Notes under the pieces: generated by a model | The model's input: the letters and a program-made list of their open reading frames with translations, nothing else | The model's database searches: none | Told to the model about the DNA's origin: nothing | Source of the DNA: Cyclobacteriaceae bacterium | Lineage (GTDB): Bacteria; Bacteroidota; Bacteroidia; Cytophagales; Cyclobacteriaceae | Assembly: GCA_016787605.1 (NCBI GenBank) | Contig: JAEUUE010000119.1 | Coordinates: 1-40,266 of the forward strand | Direction of reading: 5' to 3' | DNA: 40,266 nucleotides | In this document: positions 1 through 10,967 of the stretch, in pieces | Position numbering within the stretch: the stretch's first letter is position 1 | Layout: the number at the start of each line of letters is the position of its first letter | Made by a program: the position numbers and the translations under genes

Positions 1-515
1 ACGCCTACCTCGGCTGCTTCCACAAGTGGATGGGTGCTCCGGCCGGCACGGGGTTCATGTATGTTAAGGCTGACAAGATCAAGGACATCTGGACCACGGT
101 GGCCAGCTACCGCTGGAACCACCACGATGACGAGGGCTTCCGGTTCACCCAGCGGGGTACGGGCAACTTCCCTGTGTTGAAGGGATTGGAGGCGAGCATC
201 GACTTCCACAATGAAATCGGCCCGGACAAAGTGTACGCCCGCATCAAATTCCTCGGCGACCGCCTGAGGGCCGGATTACGGAAGAACAAGAAGGTAAAAA
301 TCTTTTCACCGGCCGACGAGCGAATGAGCGCCGGCATCACCGTTTATAATGTGGAGGGAAGAACCGGCGCCCAGCTTCAAGAAGCCTTTTGGACCCAGGC
401 CCGCATGCGGCCCCGATCGCAGGGCGATGTGTGGGGGGTGAGACACTGCACACACATATTCAATAGTGAGGCGGAGATAGACCGGGCAGTGGAGATTGTT
501 AACGGCTTGTCCTGA
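1..515 (+). CDS. Class V aminotransferase, C-terminal part (cut by window start)
   Basis: The reading frame is open from the first base (first full codon at 3) to the stop at 513-515, so only the last about 170 residues are present. The first visible residues include FHKWMGAPAGTGFMYV. The lysine before WMGAP sits where class V (isopenicillin-N-epimerase/NifS-like) enzymes carry the PLP Schiff-base lysine. The segment SYRWNHHDDEGFRFTQRGT and the following small domain match secreted or cytosolic epimerase-like members of this family. The substrate cannot be told, because the N-terminal half is missing. The ATG at 30 is internal, not a start. A gap of 37 bases separates it from the AraC gene downstream, so co-transcription is possible. 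Confidence 0.85.
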   Translation, partial: AYLGCFHKWMGAPAGTGFMYVKADKIKDIWTTVASYRWNHHDDEGFRFTQRGTGNFPVLKGLEASIDFHNEIGPDKVYARIKFLGDRLRAGLRKNKKVKIFSPADERMSAGITVYNVEGRTGAQLQEAFWTQARMRPRSQGDVWGVRHCTHIFNSEAEIDRAVEIVNGLS

Positions 516-552
516 GCGCAGCTGAATTCCGAAGTAGAACCTGATTGCAGCT

Positions 553-1434
553 TTGTCCTCCAGAACCGTGAAGTCCATTCCCATCCGACGTATCGCTGCA
601 ACGGACAAGGCCCCCGATCTCTCCAGGGTTCTTCGTATCCGTACCGTGGAATCCATCCTCCGTGGGCGCGACTTGGTGCATGACCTTCACCGTCATGATT
701 TCTATTTTGTGCTGGTTATCGGGAAGGGGACTGGCACTCACACGGTTGATTTTTCGGCCTTCGATGTGAAGGGTCGCTCGGTGTTCTTCCTTCGGCCGGG
801 GCAAGTGCATGAGTTGAAACTGAAGGCCGGCTCCACGGGGTTCCTGATGGAATTTTCACCGGCTTTCTGCCGGCATCGGGACCAGGTGTCCAGCCAGTTG
901 CTCAGGCGGGCGAGTAGCCGGAATCATTATCAATTGAGCGTTGACCGCTGTGGCAAGGTCCTCGGTACATTGAAAAGCATATACGATGAGTCCCTCAGCC
1001 TTGAACCAGGCTATGAGGAAGCTATCCGTTCCCACCTGGGTGTTTTCTTCATCGAGTTGGTCCGGGAGCGGCAGCAGCATCAGGATTCTCAAGACAAAGA
1101 GAGAGACAACTACAGCCTGGACCGGCTGGAGGAATTTCAGGATCTCCTGGAGAAGCATGTCTCTGAGCTGAAGAAGGTCACCGATTATGCCGACCGCCTT
1201 CATCTCTCCGCCTACCAACTCAACCAGATCACCAAGACAACCCTGGGGAAGACGGCTTCAGAACTTATCGACGAGTTTGTTGTCCTGGAAGCCAGACGAT
1301 ACCTTTTGGCTACCTCCAATCAGGTGAACCAGATCGCCTACCTACTCGGCTTTGAGGACAGTTCTTACTTCATCCGTTTCTTCCGTAAACACACCGGCCA
1401 GTCACCGGATGCGTTCAGGATGAACTTCAAATAA
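553..1434 (+). CDS. AraC family transcriptional regulator
   Basis: The protein has 293 residues. The N-terminal half (about 40-105) resembles the cupin-like sensing fold of AraC regulators (HRHDFYFVLVIGKG, then FLRPGQVHEL). The C-terminal 100 residues hold the two helix-turn-helix motifs: first around ADRLHLSAYQLNQITK, second around NQIAYLLGFEDSSYFIRFF, ending in the usual RKHTGQSP. The frame is closed by a TAG at 535-537. The first usual start codons after it are TTG at 553 and GTG at 568; TTG is used here, but GTG is equally possible. Its likely targets are the redox genes just downstream (1517-4659), by position only. The effector is unknown. Confidence 0.85.
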   Translation: MSSRTVKSIPIRRIAATDKAPDLSRVLRIRTVESILRGRDLVHDLHRHDFYFVLVIGKGTGTHTVDFSAFDVKGRSVFFLRPGQVHELKLKAGSTGFLMEFSPAFCRHRDQVSSQLLRRASSRNHYQLSVDRCGKVLGTLKSIYDESLSLEPGYEEAIRSHLGVFFIELVRERQQHQDSQDKERDNYSLDRLEEFQDLLEKHVSELKKVTDYADRLHLSAYQLNQITKTTLGKTASELIDEFVVLEARRYLLATSNQVNQIAYLLGFEDSSYFIRFFRKHTGQSPDAFRMNFK

Positions 1435-1483
1435 GTCCTGTTCAATTTTACAATCGTCCTGCACCGATGGAAGGTAAACGCGG

Positions 1484-1491
1484 TACGTTTG
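1484..1491 (+). promoter_or_regulatory. Putative -7 promoter element (TACGTTTG)
   Basis: TACGTTTG is an exact match to the Bacteroidota housekeeping -7 consensus TAnnTTTG and lies 25 bases upstream of the small membrane protein gene at 1517. No clear TTG is present 18-21 bases upstream. The element overlaps a short inverted repeat, TTTGC (1488-1492) and GCAAA (1498-1502), which could be a regulator site, for example for the adjacent AraC protein (inference). Confidence 0.45.
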
Positions 1492-1516
1492 CGTATTGCA
1501 AAACCAAGAAAAGTAA

Positions 1517-1759
1517 ATGCACATGAAAACCAAAATGAGATTGATGGCTTCCCTGAAGATCTGGGTGGTCATCTACCCGTCGATCACCTTGTTTCTGGCC
1601 GCTTTCGGCAACTGGCTGGCCCCGTTGCCACTTTACCAGCGTACCTTCCTCCTGACCATCTCGCTGGTGCCGTGGATCGTTTTTGTTGGCGTACCACTGG
1701 TCGATAAACTGATCGGATGGATTTCCCCCTCTTCGCAGAAGGAGAATGCACCGAGGTGA
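1517..1759 (+). CDS. Small two-span membrane protein, unknown function
   Basis: This is an 80-residue protein (78 if the second ATG at 1523 is used). A basic N-terminus is followed by a hydrophobic span at about residues 11-32 (ASLKIWVVIYPSITLFLAAF) and a second at about 43-65 (LTISLVPWIVFVGVPLVDKL), then a short polar tail. I take it as real because the composition is that of a helical-hairpin membrane protein and it has a -7 element in front. It is also followed closely by the FAD oxidoreductase (69 bases). Similar small integral proteins occur beside redox genes in Bacteroidota (from memory). No catalytic motif is visible and no function can be assigned. Confidence 0.7.
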   Translation: MHMKTKMRLMASLKIWVVIYPSITLFLAAFGNWLAPLPLYQRTFLLTISLVPWIVFVGVPLVDKLIGWISPSSQKENAPR

Positions 1760-1828
1760 TCGATGGAGGGGACTTTTGGCCTCTCTGTTGTCGTTGGTTA
1801 TTGATTTACCACTGCAGAAAAACACTAT

Positions 1829-2779
1829 ATGAATTCAGCGGATCAATTTGATGTAATAATTGTCGGGGGAAGTTATTCAGGCCTTGCGGCAGGTATGGCG
1901 CTGGGCCGCGCAAGGCGCAAGGTACTGATCCTTGACAGTGGGGTGCCCTGCAATCGTCAGACGCCGCACTCGCACAACTTCCTGACGCAAGATGGCCGTA
2001 CGCCTGCGGAGATCGCAACGCTGGCCCGCCAGCAGGTTGAGCGGTATCCGAGCGTTGAGTTTAGGAAGGGAGTAGCGGTAAGCGGCGGAAGGTTAGGGGA
2101 TGGCTTTTCCATCGCTACGCTGGATGGCGGACAGCTGAAGGCGAGAAAGCTGATCTTCGCTACGGGTATCCGGGACGTGTTCCCCGACCTTCCCGGCCTG
2201 GCCGAGTGCTGGGGTATCTCTGTGCTTCATTGCCCGTATTGTCATGGCTATGAGATCCGAGATGAGACGACCGGGGTACTTGGAAATGGCGACTATGCCC
2301 TTGAGTTTACGACGCTGGTTTCAAACTGGACGTCCAACCTCACGGTGTTTACCAATGGGATTCCCCTGCTGTCTCCTGAGCAAATTGCCTTGATCCGCCG
2401 AAATAATATCCGCATGGAAGAGAAGCAAATCGCACGGCTGGAGCACGTGGCGGGCCGGATCCAAAGGGTTGTATTTCATGACGGCAGCCACCAGGTCGTG
2501 AATGCACTCTACACACGGGTTCCTTTCGAGCAGCATTGTACGATCCCGGACTCTTTGGGGTGCCAGAGAGACGAGCAGGGCTACTACATTACGGATGCGA
2601 CGAAGCGAACTTCGGAGCCAGGTATATTTGCAGCGGGTGACAACAGTTCACCCCTACGTACGGTGGCCCAGGCCGTCGCCGCGGGAACAACGGCTGGTAT
2701 GATGGTCAATAAAGAACTAACTTCCGAAGAGTTCAACTCGATTAAAACCACAAGCAATCATGAAGGCAGTTGTTTATGA
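1829..2779 (+). CDS. Thioredoxin-reductase-like NAD(P)/FAD-dependent oxidoreductase
   Basis: The protein has 316 residues, the length of low-molecular-weight thioredoxin reductases. The FAD-binding dinucleotide fold is at the N-terminus (VIIVGGSYSGLAAG, about residues 9-22, a GxxxxG variant). A redox pair CPYC is at C135 and C138 (LHCPYCHGYE), and the second nucleotide loop is GVLGNGDYAL. The flavin-closing motif GIFAAGDNSS is near the C-terminus. The HCPYCHG form is typical of the branch that includes GliT/HlmI-like disulfide oxidoreductases and many uncharacterised bacterial enzymes, rather than true TrxB (CATC). It probably reduces or oxidises a small disulfide or thiol. The last 20 bases overlap the next gene, which suggests translational coupling. 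Confidence 0.85.
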   Translation: MNSADQFDVIIVGGSYSGLAAGMALGRARRKVLILDSGVPCNRQTPHSHNFLTQDGRTPAEIATLARQQVERYPSVEFRKGVAVSGGRLGDGFSIATLDGGQLKARKLIFATGIRDVFPDLPGLAECWGISVLHCPYCHGYEIRDETTGVLGNGDYALEFTTLVSNWTSNLTVFTNGIPLLSPEQIALIRRNNIRMEEKQIARLEHVAGRIQRVVFHDGSHQVVNALYTRVPFEQHCTIPDSLGCQRDEQGYYITDATKRTSEPGIFAAGDNSSPLRTVAQAVAAGTTAGMMVNKELTSEEFNSIKTTSNHEGSCL

Positions 2780-3653
2780 ACGTTACGGGCCTCCGGAGGT
2801 TCTGGAACTTAGGGATATTCCCAAGCCGGTACCCAAGCCCAATGAAGTACTGGTAAAAGTACGGGCCACCACGGTTACGGCGGGCGACTGGAGGATGCGG
2901 AGTGCGAAGCCCTTCCTGGCCCGTCTGTTCAATGGGCTGTTCAAACCTACGCGTGTCAAGGTTTTGGGCTTTGAAGTGTCTGGTGTAATTGAAGAGGTGG
3001 GTTCTGATGTGACCCGATTCAAGGTGGGAGATGAGGTATTTGCCGGATGCGGCTTCCAGTTTGGGGGTTACGCGGAATACAAATGCCTGCCCGTGAATGA
3101 CATGATCGCCCACAAACCCTCAAACGTGACTTTTGAGGAGGCTGCCGCGGTTCCCGTGGGCGGACTCACGGCGTTGCGGCTCTTCGACCAAACCGGGTTG
3201 AAAGCAAGTGACAGCGTGCTGATCTATGGTGCCTCGGGGAGTGTGGGTACCTATGCGATCCAGATCGCCAGGGATAAGGGGGCAGAAGTGACTGCGGTAT
3301 GCAGCACAGCCAATGCCGGGCTGGTGCGATCGCTGGGTGCCGACCACGTGGTGGACTATACAAAGGAGGATGTTACCAAGCTGGAAGCCCGGTATGACGT
3401 TATTATCGATGCTGTGGGCAAAATCTCAAAATCTGCAGGCAAGAAGTTGCTCAAACCCGGCGGAAATTATGCAACGGTAGCCTCTTCGACGAAAGCGGCC
3501 CCCAACGAAATGCTCACGCTGAAAACGATGATGGAAGCCGGCACACTCAAAGCAGTGATCGACCGCCGTTACACCCTCGAACAGATCCGTGAAGCCCACG
3601 CCTATGTGGAGTCCTTCCGAAAGAAGGGAAATGTGGTGGTGAATGTGAGTTAA
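2760..3653 (+). CDS. Zinc-free MDR family NAD(P)H oxidoreductase (quinone-oxidoreductase-like)
   Basis: The protein has 297 residues. The GroES-like N-terminal domain starts MKAVVYERYGPPEVLEL, and the Rossmann domain carries the NADPH motif YGASGSVGTYAIQIAR at about residues 157-172. The zinc ligands of alcohol dehydrogenases are absent, as in quinone oxidoreductases and enoyl reductases. It starts inside the preceding FAD oxidoreductase gene (20-base overlap, different frame). Compared with its paralogue downstream it lacks roughly 25 residues between ATVASSTKAAPNEML and the C-terminal VIDRRYTLEQ segment, which explains its short length. The fold still appears complete. Reduction of quinones or reactive enones is the likely job; the substrate is unknown. 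Confidence 0.85.
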   Translation: MKAVVYERYGPPEVLELRDIPKPVPKPNEVLVKVRATTVTAGDWRMRSAKPFLARLFNGLFKPTRVKVLGFEVSGVIEEVGSDVTRFKVGDEVFAGCGFQFGGYAEYKCLPVNDMIAHKPSNVTFEEAAAVPVGGLTALRLFDQTGLKASDSVLIYGASGSVGTYAIQIARDKGAEVTAVCSTANAGLVRSLGADHVVDYTKEDVTKLEARYDVIIDAVGKISKSAGKKLLKPGGNYATVASSTKAAPNEMLTLKTMMEAGTLKAVIDRRYTLEQIREAHAYVESFRKKGNVVVNVS

Positions 3654-3684
3654 CCTTGTTCCTCTTCTTTACGTTAGCGCAAGC

Positions 3685-4659
3685 ATGAAGGCTGTTGCCT
3701 ACAATCAATACGGCACACAAGCGAATCTGCATCTAATGGATGTGGAGAGACCTATGCCCAAAAAGGATGAGGTCCTGGTACGGATTCTTGCCGTATCGGT
3801 TAATTCATGGGATTGGGATCTGGTGAAGGGGGAGCCGCTACTCGTGCGCATTTTTGGTGGGTGGTGGAAACCCAAATGTCCTATACTCGGCGCCGATATC
3901 GCCGGCATTGTTGAATCCGTAGGAAGCCAGGCCAAAGAATTCAAGGTCGGTGATGAAGTATTGGGGGATATTGCGGAGGCGGGTTTTGGTGGCTTCGCCG
4001 AATATGTGGCTGTTCCCGAACGACTGTTGGCCCGAAAGCCTTCAGCACTTTCCTTCGAACAGGCTGCGGCCTTACCTCAAGCCGGTTTGCTTGCCATCCA
4101 GGGACTTCGCTATGGGAAGGGTATCCAACCCGGGCAGGATGTGCTAATCAATGGCGCAGGTGGGGGTGTGGGTACACTGGCCTTGCAGCTTGCCAAACAA
4201 AAAGGAGCAATCGTGACCTGCGTTGACCTGCCAGAGAAATTTGATCTTCTTCAGTCGCTGGGCGCCGATCACCTGGTTGATTACACCCACACCGACTATA
4301 CCCGCACGGGCAGAAAGTACGATTTTATTCTGGATGTCACCGCTCACCGTTCCATCTTCGACTACCATCGTGCGCTAAAACCTAATGGAACTTTCTCGAT
4401 GATTGGAGGGGCCATGGGTGGAGGACTGCTGCTTCAAATGGTGATTCTCGGAACCCTGATCGCCTTAGTCAGCAATAAGAAGCTTGGCTTGATGGGCTAT
4501 CGTCCATCTCGCGAGGATCTTGATTTGCTGGCGTCGTTTTGTGTGGATGGAAAGCTGCGGTGCATCATTGATAAGGTCTTTCCCCTGGACAAAACCCCGG
4601 CTGCCTTCGACTATTATGCCACGGGTAAAGTGAAGGGTAAGATTGTGATTGTGCCGTGA
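3685..4659 (+). CDS. MDR family NAD(P)-dependent oxidoreductase, paralogue of the upstream gene
   Basis: The protein has 324 residues, the usual length for the medium-chain dehydrogenase/reductase family. It has the GroES-like domain (MKAVAYNQYGTQANLHL) and a Rossmann domain with INGAGGGVGTLALQLAK. LGADHLVDYTHTDY is the typical coenzyme-side segment. It has no structural or catalytic zinc cysteines. It is clearly homologous along its length to the gene at 2760, so the pair looks like an old tandem duplication. A gap of 31 bases separates them. Transcription probably ends at the hairpin at 4679-4704. Its role is probably electrophile or quinone reduction together with the two upstream genes (inference from context). 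Confidence 0.85.
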   Translation: MKAVAYNQYGTQANLHLMDVERPMPKKDEVLVRILAVSVNSWDWDLVKGEPLLVRIFGGWWKPKCPILGADIAGIVESVGSQAKEFKVGDEVLGDIAEAGFGGFAEYVAVPERLLARKPSALSFEQAAALPQAGLLAIQGLRYGKGIQPGQDVLINGAGGGVGTLALQLAKQKGAIVTCVDLPEKFDLLQSLGADHLVDYTHTDYTRTGRKYDFILDVTAHRSIFDYHRALKPNGTFSMIGGAMGGGLLLQMVILGTLIALVSNKKLGLMGYRPSREDLDLLASFCVDGKLRCIIDKVFPLDKTPAAFDYYATGKVKGKIVIVP

Positions 4660-4670
4660 GTATCTCCGCA

Positions 4671-4711
4671 AAAAAAGAAAGGCGGCCCCATTTGAGGCCG
4701 CCTTCACTTTT
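4671..4711. terminator. Bidirectional intrinsic terminator between MDR gene and katG
   Basis: AAGGCGGCC (4679-4687) pairs perfectly with GGCCGCCTT (4696-4704) around an 8-base loop. An A-rich run (4671-4680) lies on the left and a T-rich run (4703-4711) on the right, so each strand sees a GC hairpin followed by a U-tract. It lies between two convergent genes, 21 bases past the MDR stop and 20 bases past the katG stop. Confidence 0.85.
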
Positions 4712-4722
4712 TATGGAACGGA

Positions 4723-8008
<3,286 letters not shown>

Positions 8009-8025
8009 TCCAACCCCGCTATTCC

Positions 8026-8052
8026 ATCCGTGTAAATCCGTGCAATCCGTGG
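8026..8052. repeat. Three near-tandem ATCCGTG units
   Basis: ATCCGTG occurs at 8026-8032, 8036-8042 and 8045-8051, with periods of 10 and 9 bases, in the short gap between the convergent oxyR and thrE-like genes. The units are separated by TAA and CA. I see no promoter or hairpin here; it may be a copy of a dispersed intergenic repeat. Confidence 0.6.
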
Positions 8053-8538
8053 CTACCAGCGGATATTCTTCACCGACTCCTTCCTCAATAAATACATCGG
8101 CAACACCACACCGATCGCGATGACCATCACGACAAACAGCGTGTTCACGGCATTGTAGGTCATCAGCTGAACGGTCGATACAAAGTTCTCGTCGTTGGCC
8201 TTGGTGAGCCGCACGAGGCCCAGCATAGTACGGTAGGCAAATACGCCGGGTACCAGGGGGATAATGGAGGGAATGGAGAACACCACCGGGGGCACATGCC
8301 TCCAGTGCGCCATCGGAATGCTGATGAAACCTACCACGAGCGCGGCCAGGAACGAACTGATAATCACACCCGCCTCGGGCACCAGGCTGAGCACGCTATA
8401 CTTGACCAGCCCGGCCACCACACCGCCGCCGTAAATCGCTACGAGCGAACGGGTAGGGGTGTTGAACAACACGCCAAACCCGATGGCCGCAGCACCGCAC
8501 CAGATCGATTTGAGCAGTATGGTAAGAAAGGCATCCAT
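8053..8538 (-). CDS. ThrE-type threonine/serine exporter, small subunit (DUF3815-like)
   Basis: The 161-residue protein is almost entirely hydrophobic, with about five membrane spans (for example GVVAGLVKYSVLSLVPEAGV and TLFVVMVIAIGVVLPMYLL). The segment VFSIPSIIPLVPGVFAYRTM matches the conserved core of the ThrE C-terminal domain. In Corynebacterium ThrE the two halves are one polypeptide; here and in many Bacteroidota and Firmicutes they are separate genes. The start codon overlaps the stop of the upstream partner by one base (TGATG at 8540-8536), so the two subunits are probably translated together. It probably exports small hydrophilic amino acids; the substrate has not been shown. Confidence 0.85.
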   Translation of the reverse strand: MDAFLTILLKSIWCGAAAIGFGVLFNTPTRSLVAIYGGGVVAGLVKYSVLSLVPEAGVIISSFLAALVVGFISIPMAHWRHVPPVVFSIPSIIPLVPGVFAYRTMLGLVRLTKANDENFVSTVQLMTYNAVNTLFVVMVIAIGVVLPMYLLRKESVKNIRW

Positions 8539-9359
8539 CAGGTATGTAATCCAAACAGGTAGATTAATGTGGATAACCCAAGGGCGATCCCCAGGGCGTG
8601 CATCAGCGCATTCACCCCGCGGTCAATTCCATTGAGAATCTCGCCGTCCATGAGGTCGCTGATGGAGTTAATCAGTTGAACGCCCGGGATAAGAAACAGG
8701 AATGATGTGGTAAGGGCATGCTCCAACCCCAGGGTTTTATCGGCAAACGAGAATAACACGGTAACCAAACCGGCAATCACCGCACTGAAGTAGGTGATCA
8801 GGTACGGGTTGAACTTCTTCTTCACCAGTTCCTGCTTGGCCCATAATCCGCAGAAGGTCGCACCGAATGTAATGGCCATTTCCACAAGTCCTCCTCCGTA
8901 GACAAAACAGAACGCCGAGCCGGCCAATGCGACCACCAGGAGAATGACGACGCGGGGATAGTCGGGCAACGACTTGAGCCGGTCGAGCTCGGCCCAAAGC
9001 TGTTCTTCGGTCCAGGGCTTTTCCACAATCGCCCAGCTCATCCGGCTGATGCCTGAGATGATTTTGAAGTTGATCGCCTGGCCGTGGACCACACGGGTGC
9101 CTGTGAATTGCTGCTCGTGATCGCGGCTTCTCAGGGTGAGCGATAAGGCCCGGGGTTCGATGTGGTCGTCGAGGTGGTAGCCGTAGGTGTCGGCCAGCCT
9201 TCTCAGGTTTGTCCGGATGCGCTTGGTGGCGGCACCGGCGCGCAACAATGCCACGCCCACCTCGAGGAGGTAGGAGCCCAGATCCTGAATACTGACGGTG
9301 GCGGGTAGCTTGTTCAACGGTTTGAAGATCGGTGTCGAACGCCTCTTTTCAAATACCAC
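8538..9359 (-). CDS. ThrE-type threonine/serine exporter, large subunit (DUF1212-like)
   Basis: The protein has 273 residues. The soluble N-terminal part (about 1-125) holds the conserved YLLEVGVALLRAGAATKRIR segment and the region around SGISRMSWAIVEK. Five or so membrane spans follow (for example VVILLVVALAGSAFCFVYGG and TTSFLFLIPGVQLINSISD). This is the N-terminal half of the ThrE family, in which the soluble part shows weak similarity to hydrolases. The start is GTG at 9359; the nearest upstream ATG is in another frame. It forms an operon with the small subunit at 8053. Just upstream is a 175-base gap before the next divergent gene. Confidence 0.85.
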   Translation of the reverse strand: MVFEKRRSTPIFKPLNKLPATVSIQDLGSYLLEVGVALLRAGAATKRIRTNLRRLADTYGYHLDDHIEPRALSLTLRSRDHEQQFTGTRVVHGQAINFKIISGISRMSWAIVEKPWTEEQLWAELDRLKSLPDYPRVVILLVVALAGSAFCFVYGGGLVEMAITFGATFCGLWAKQELVKKKFNPYLITYFSAVIAGLVTVLFSFADKTLGLEHALTTSFLFLIPGVQLINSISDLMDGEILNGIDRGVNALMHALGIALGLSTLIYLFGLHT

Positions 9360-9480
9360 CGTTGGGTTCCAAACACGACTTTTGTCATATGGAGAGGTTA
9401 CCGCAAACGGTTGGGGAAGTCAACTGGGATACCCATATGGGGCTGGGTTGAAGGATCATTGATCGATTTCACCTGTCTTC

Positions 9481-9506
9481 AATTCCGTATTCTGAATTCC
9501 ATATTC
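9481..9506 (+). repeat. 12-base near-perfect direct repeat
   Basis: AATTCCGTATTC (9481-9492) and AATTCCATATTC (9495-9506) differ at one base and are two bases apart. They sit 15-40 bases upstream of the -7 element of the next gene, where an activator might bind. The function is unknown. Confidence 0.5.
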
Positions 9507-9520
9507 TTTCAAGCTTCCCC

Positions 9521-9528
9521 TAACTTTG
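9521..9528 (+). promoter_or_regulatory. Putative -7 element (TAACTTTG) close to start codon
   Basis: TAACTTTG is an exact TAnnTTTG match that ends only 6 bases before the ATG at 9535. If used, the transcript would have almost no leader. No TTG is seen at the -33 distance. Confidence 0.5.
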
Positions 9529-9534
9529 CCGGCG

Positions 9535-9945
9535 ATGTCGAAAGTCACCACGATCGAGCCTCCTGTCAAAGCCAAGCCGTCGGTGGATATGGAGGTGCTG
9601 GCCTCGCTCCACCCGGAGTTGATGGACGACGCGTACGTCTATGTGCACTGTCACTTCGACAACCGCTGGCAGGACATGCTGATCCGGATCTGGAAGACCA
9701 CCTTCCTTGTGGATCGCGACTCGACCACAAAAGCCGAACTGATCCACGCAGAAAACATCTCTTATGCGCCGGTGTGGACCCTCATTCCCGACCGACAGCC
9801 CTATACCTTCCTGCTGATCTTTTCCGGACTTCCCAAGTCATGTCGCGTGTTCGACCTGCAAGAACAAATCCCGGAACCTGGCGGATTCCATATCCAGAAT
9901 ATCCGGCGAAATGAGACGGATGTCTACCATGTAGACCTGGTCTGA
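9535..9945 (+). CDS. Conserved hypothetical protein, 136 residues
   Basis: I do not recognise a named family. The protein is soluble with no signal peptide or membrane span. It is rich in aromatic and acidic residues, with a central stretch YVYVHCHFDNRWQDMLIRIW followed by TTFLVDRDS and a C-terminal IRRNETDVYHVDLV. It reads like a compact alpha/beta domain. ATG at 9535 is preferred over the in-frame TTG at 9526, because that TTG lies inside the -7 promoter element. A gap of 36 bases with a GC-rich stretch and seven T residues (9966-9972 region) separates it from the DUF3667 gene. Codon use looks like the neighbours. Confidence 0.75.
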   Translation: MSKVTTIEPPVKAKPSVDMEVLASLHPELMDDAYVYVHCHFDNRWQDMLIRIWKTTFLVDRDSTTKAELIHAENISYAPVWTLIPDRQPYTFLLIFSGLPKSCRVFDLQEQIPEPGGFHIQNIRRNETDVYHVDLV

Positions 9946-9981
9946 CGATTCGGCTGCCGGCTTTTTTTGTGATCTTTGGAC

Positions 9982-10863
9982 ATGAGCCTTCTCTTCACCA
10001 AACGACCCGACCGCTTCGATTACCAAGCAAGCCGCACTTGCAGGAATTGCGAGTCCGTGTTCCAGGGCAAATTCTGTCCCCGTTGCGGAGAGAAGGTGGT
10101 AGAGAGCTACGAGCGCTCTGTCCGGTATTTCGCCGATGACCTGCTGAATGCATTGACTTCCCTCGATGGAAAGTTCATCACGAGCCTCAAGATGCTGTTG
10201 ACTAACCCGGGGAGAATGTCGGCCGACATCGTTGCTGGAAAACGTGTGCCCTACATGCGGATGGTCAGTCTCTTCTTCGTCGCCAATTTCTTCTACTTTC
10301 TATTCCCGATTTTTGAGGCTTTTAACACCAGCTTCAACTCGCAGTATAGCGTGCAGCCGTACAGCAGTATGATTCGCCCTTGGGTCGATGCCCGGCTGGC
10401 TGCCACCGGCACTTCGATCGAAGCTTACGCGGAGACCTTCAACCAGCAATCATCGAGTAATGCCAAACTTTTGCTGGTCTTCATCGTGTTTGTGTTCTCG
10501 TGGGTGCTCTACCTGATTAATTGGAAGAGGAAAGAGTATTACGCTGACCACCTCACCCTGTCGTTTGAGTTCATGTCCTTCACTATATTCTTTCCAACCC
10601 TCTTGATGTCAACGCTGTTGCTGGTGGCTCTCAAACTGGCGGCGTTGGTGGGGTTGGATTGGAGTCGGCTCTTTTATGACGAGATTATTTCCCCTGTCAT
10701 CCTGCTATTTATCCTCTATTTCTTTGTCCGTGCCCAGGTGACTTTCTATGGGGCCAGTTGGCTGAAAGCCGGGCTGCGGTCGCTATTGATGTTCCTGGGT
10801 TTTGCGGCCACCATGGTGGCTTTTCGATTTGCCCTTTTTCTGGTTACCTACTGGATGGCCTAA
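9982..10863 (+). CDS. DUF3667-type membrane protein with N-terminal zinc ribbon
   Basis: The protein has 293 residues. Near the N-terminus is a zinc-ribbon pattern, CRNC followed 9-10 residues later by CPRCGEK (about 14-33). The conserved stretch ERSVRYFADDLLNALTSLDG comes next, and TLKMLL-like LKMLLTNPGRMSADIVAGKR leads into about five membrane spans (first around YMRMVSLFFVANFFYFLFPI). This layout is that of the Bacteroidota family DUF3667, whose role is unknown. ATG at 9982 is chosen; an in-frame TTG at 9976 overlaps the GATCTTTG promoter-like word at 9971-9978. Downstream the ABC exporter has its own promoter-like element. Confidence 0.8.
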   Translation: MSLLFTKRPDRFDYQASRTCRNCESVFQGKFCPRCGEKVVESYERSVRYFADDLLNALTSLDGKFITSLKMLLTNPGRMSADIVAGKRVPYMRMVSLFFVANFFYFLFPIFEAFNTSFNSQYSVQPYSSMIRPWVDARLAATGTSIEAYAETFNQQSSSNAKLLLVFIVFVFSWVLYLINWKRKEYYADHLTLSFEFMSFTIFFPTLLMSTLLLVALKLAALVGLDWSRLFYDEIISPVILLFILYFFVRAQVTFYGASWLKAGLRSLLMFLGFAATMVAFRFALFLVTYWMA

Positions 10864-10944
10864 AGGTCGTACCCCCGGCAAGGAATTCGTGAATATCCCA
10901 GGTATTCCTGCAATATTCTTCTGGCCAATCCGTCCCCATCTGTG

Positions 10945-10952
10945 TAATATTG
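10945..10952 (+). promoter_or_regulatory. Putative -7 element (TAATATTG) of ABC exporter gene
   Basis: TAATATTG differs from TAnnTTTG at one position and ends 15 bases before the ATG at 10968. No good TTG is seen at -33. Confidence 0.35.
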
Positions 10953-10967
10953 CGACCCCATTTTTCC

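Noticed and set aside
8026-8052. CRISPR-like array
   Set aside because: The units are 7 bases with 2-3 base gaps, far too short, and no cas genes are present.
9946-9981. Terminator before the DUF3667 gene (GC-rich stretch and seven T residues)
   Set aside because: The CGGCTGCCG palindrome leaves no room for a proper loop, so a stable hairpin cannot be shown.
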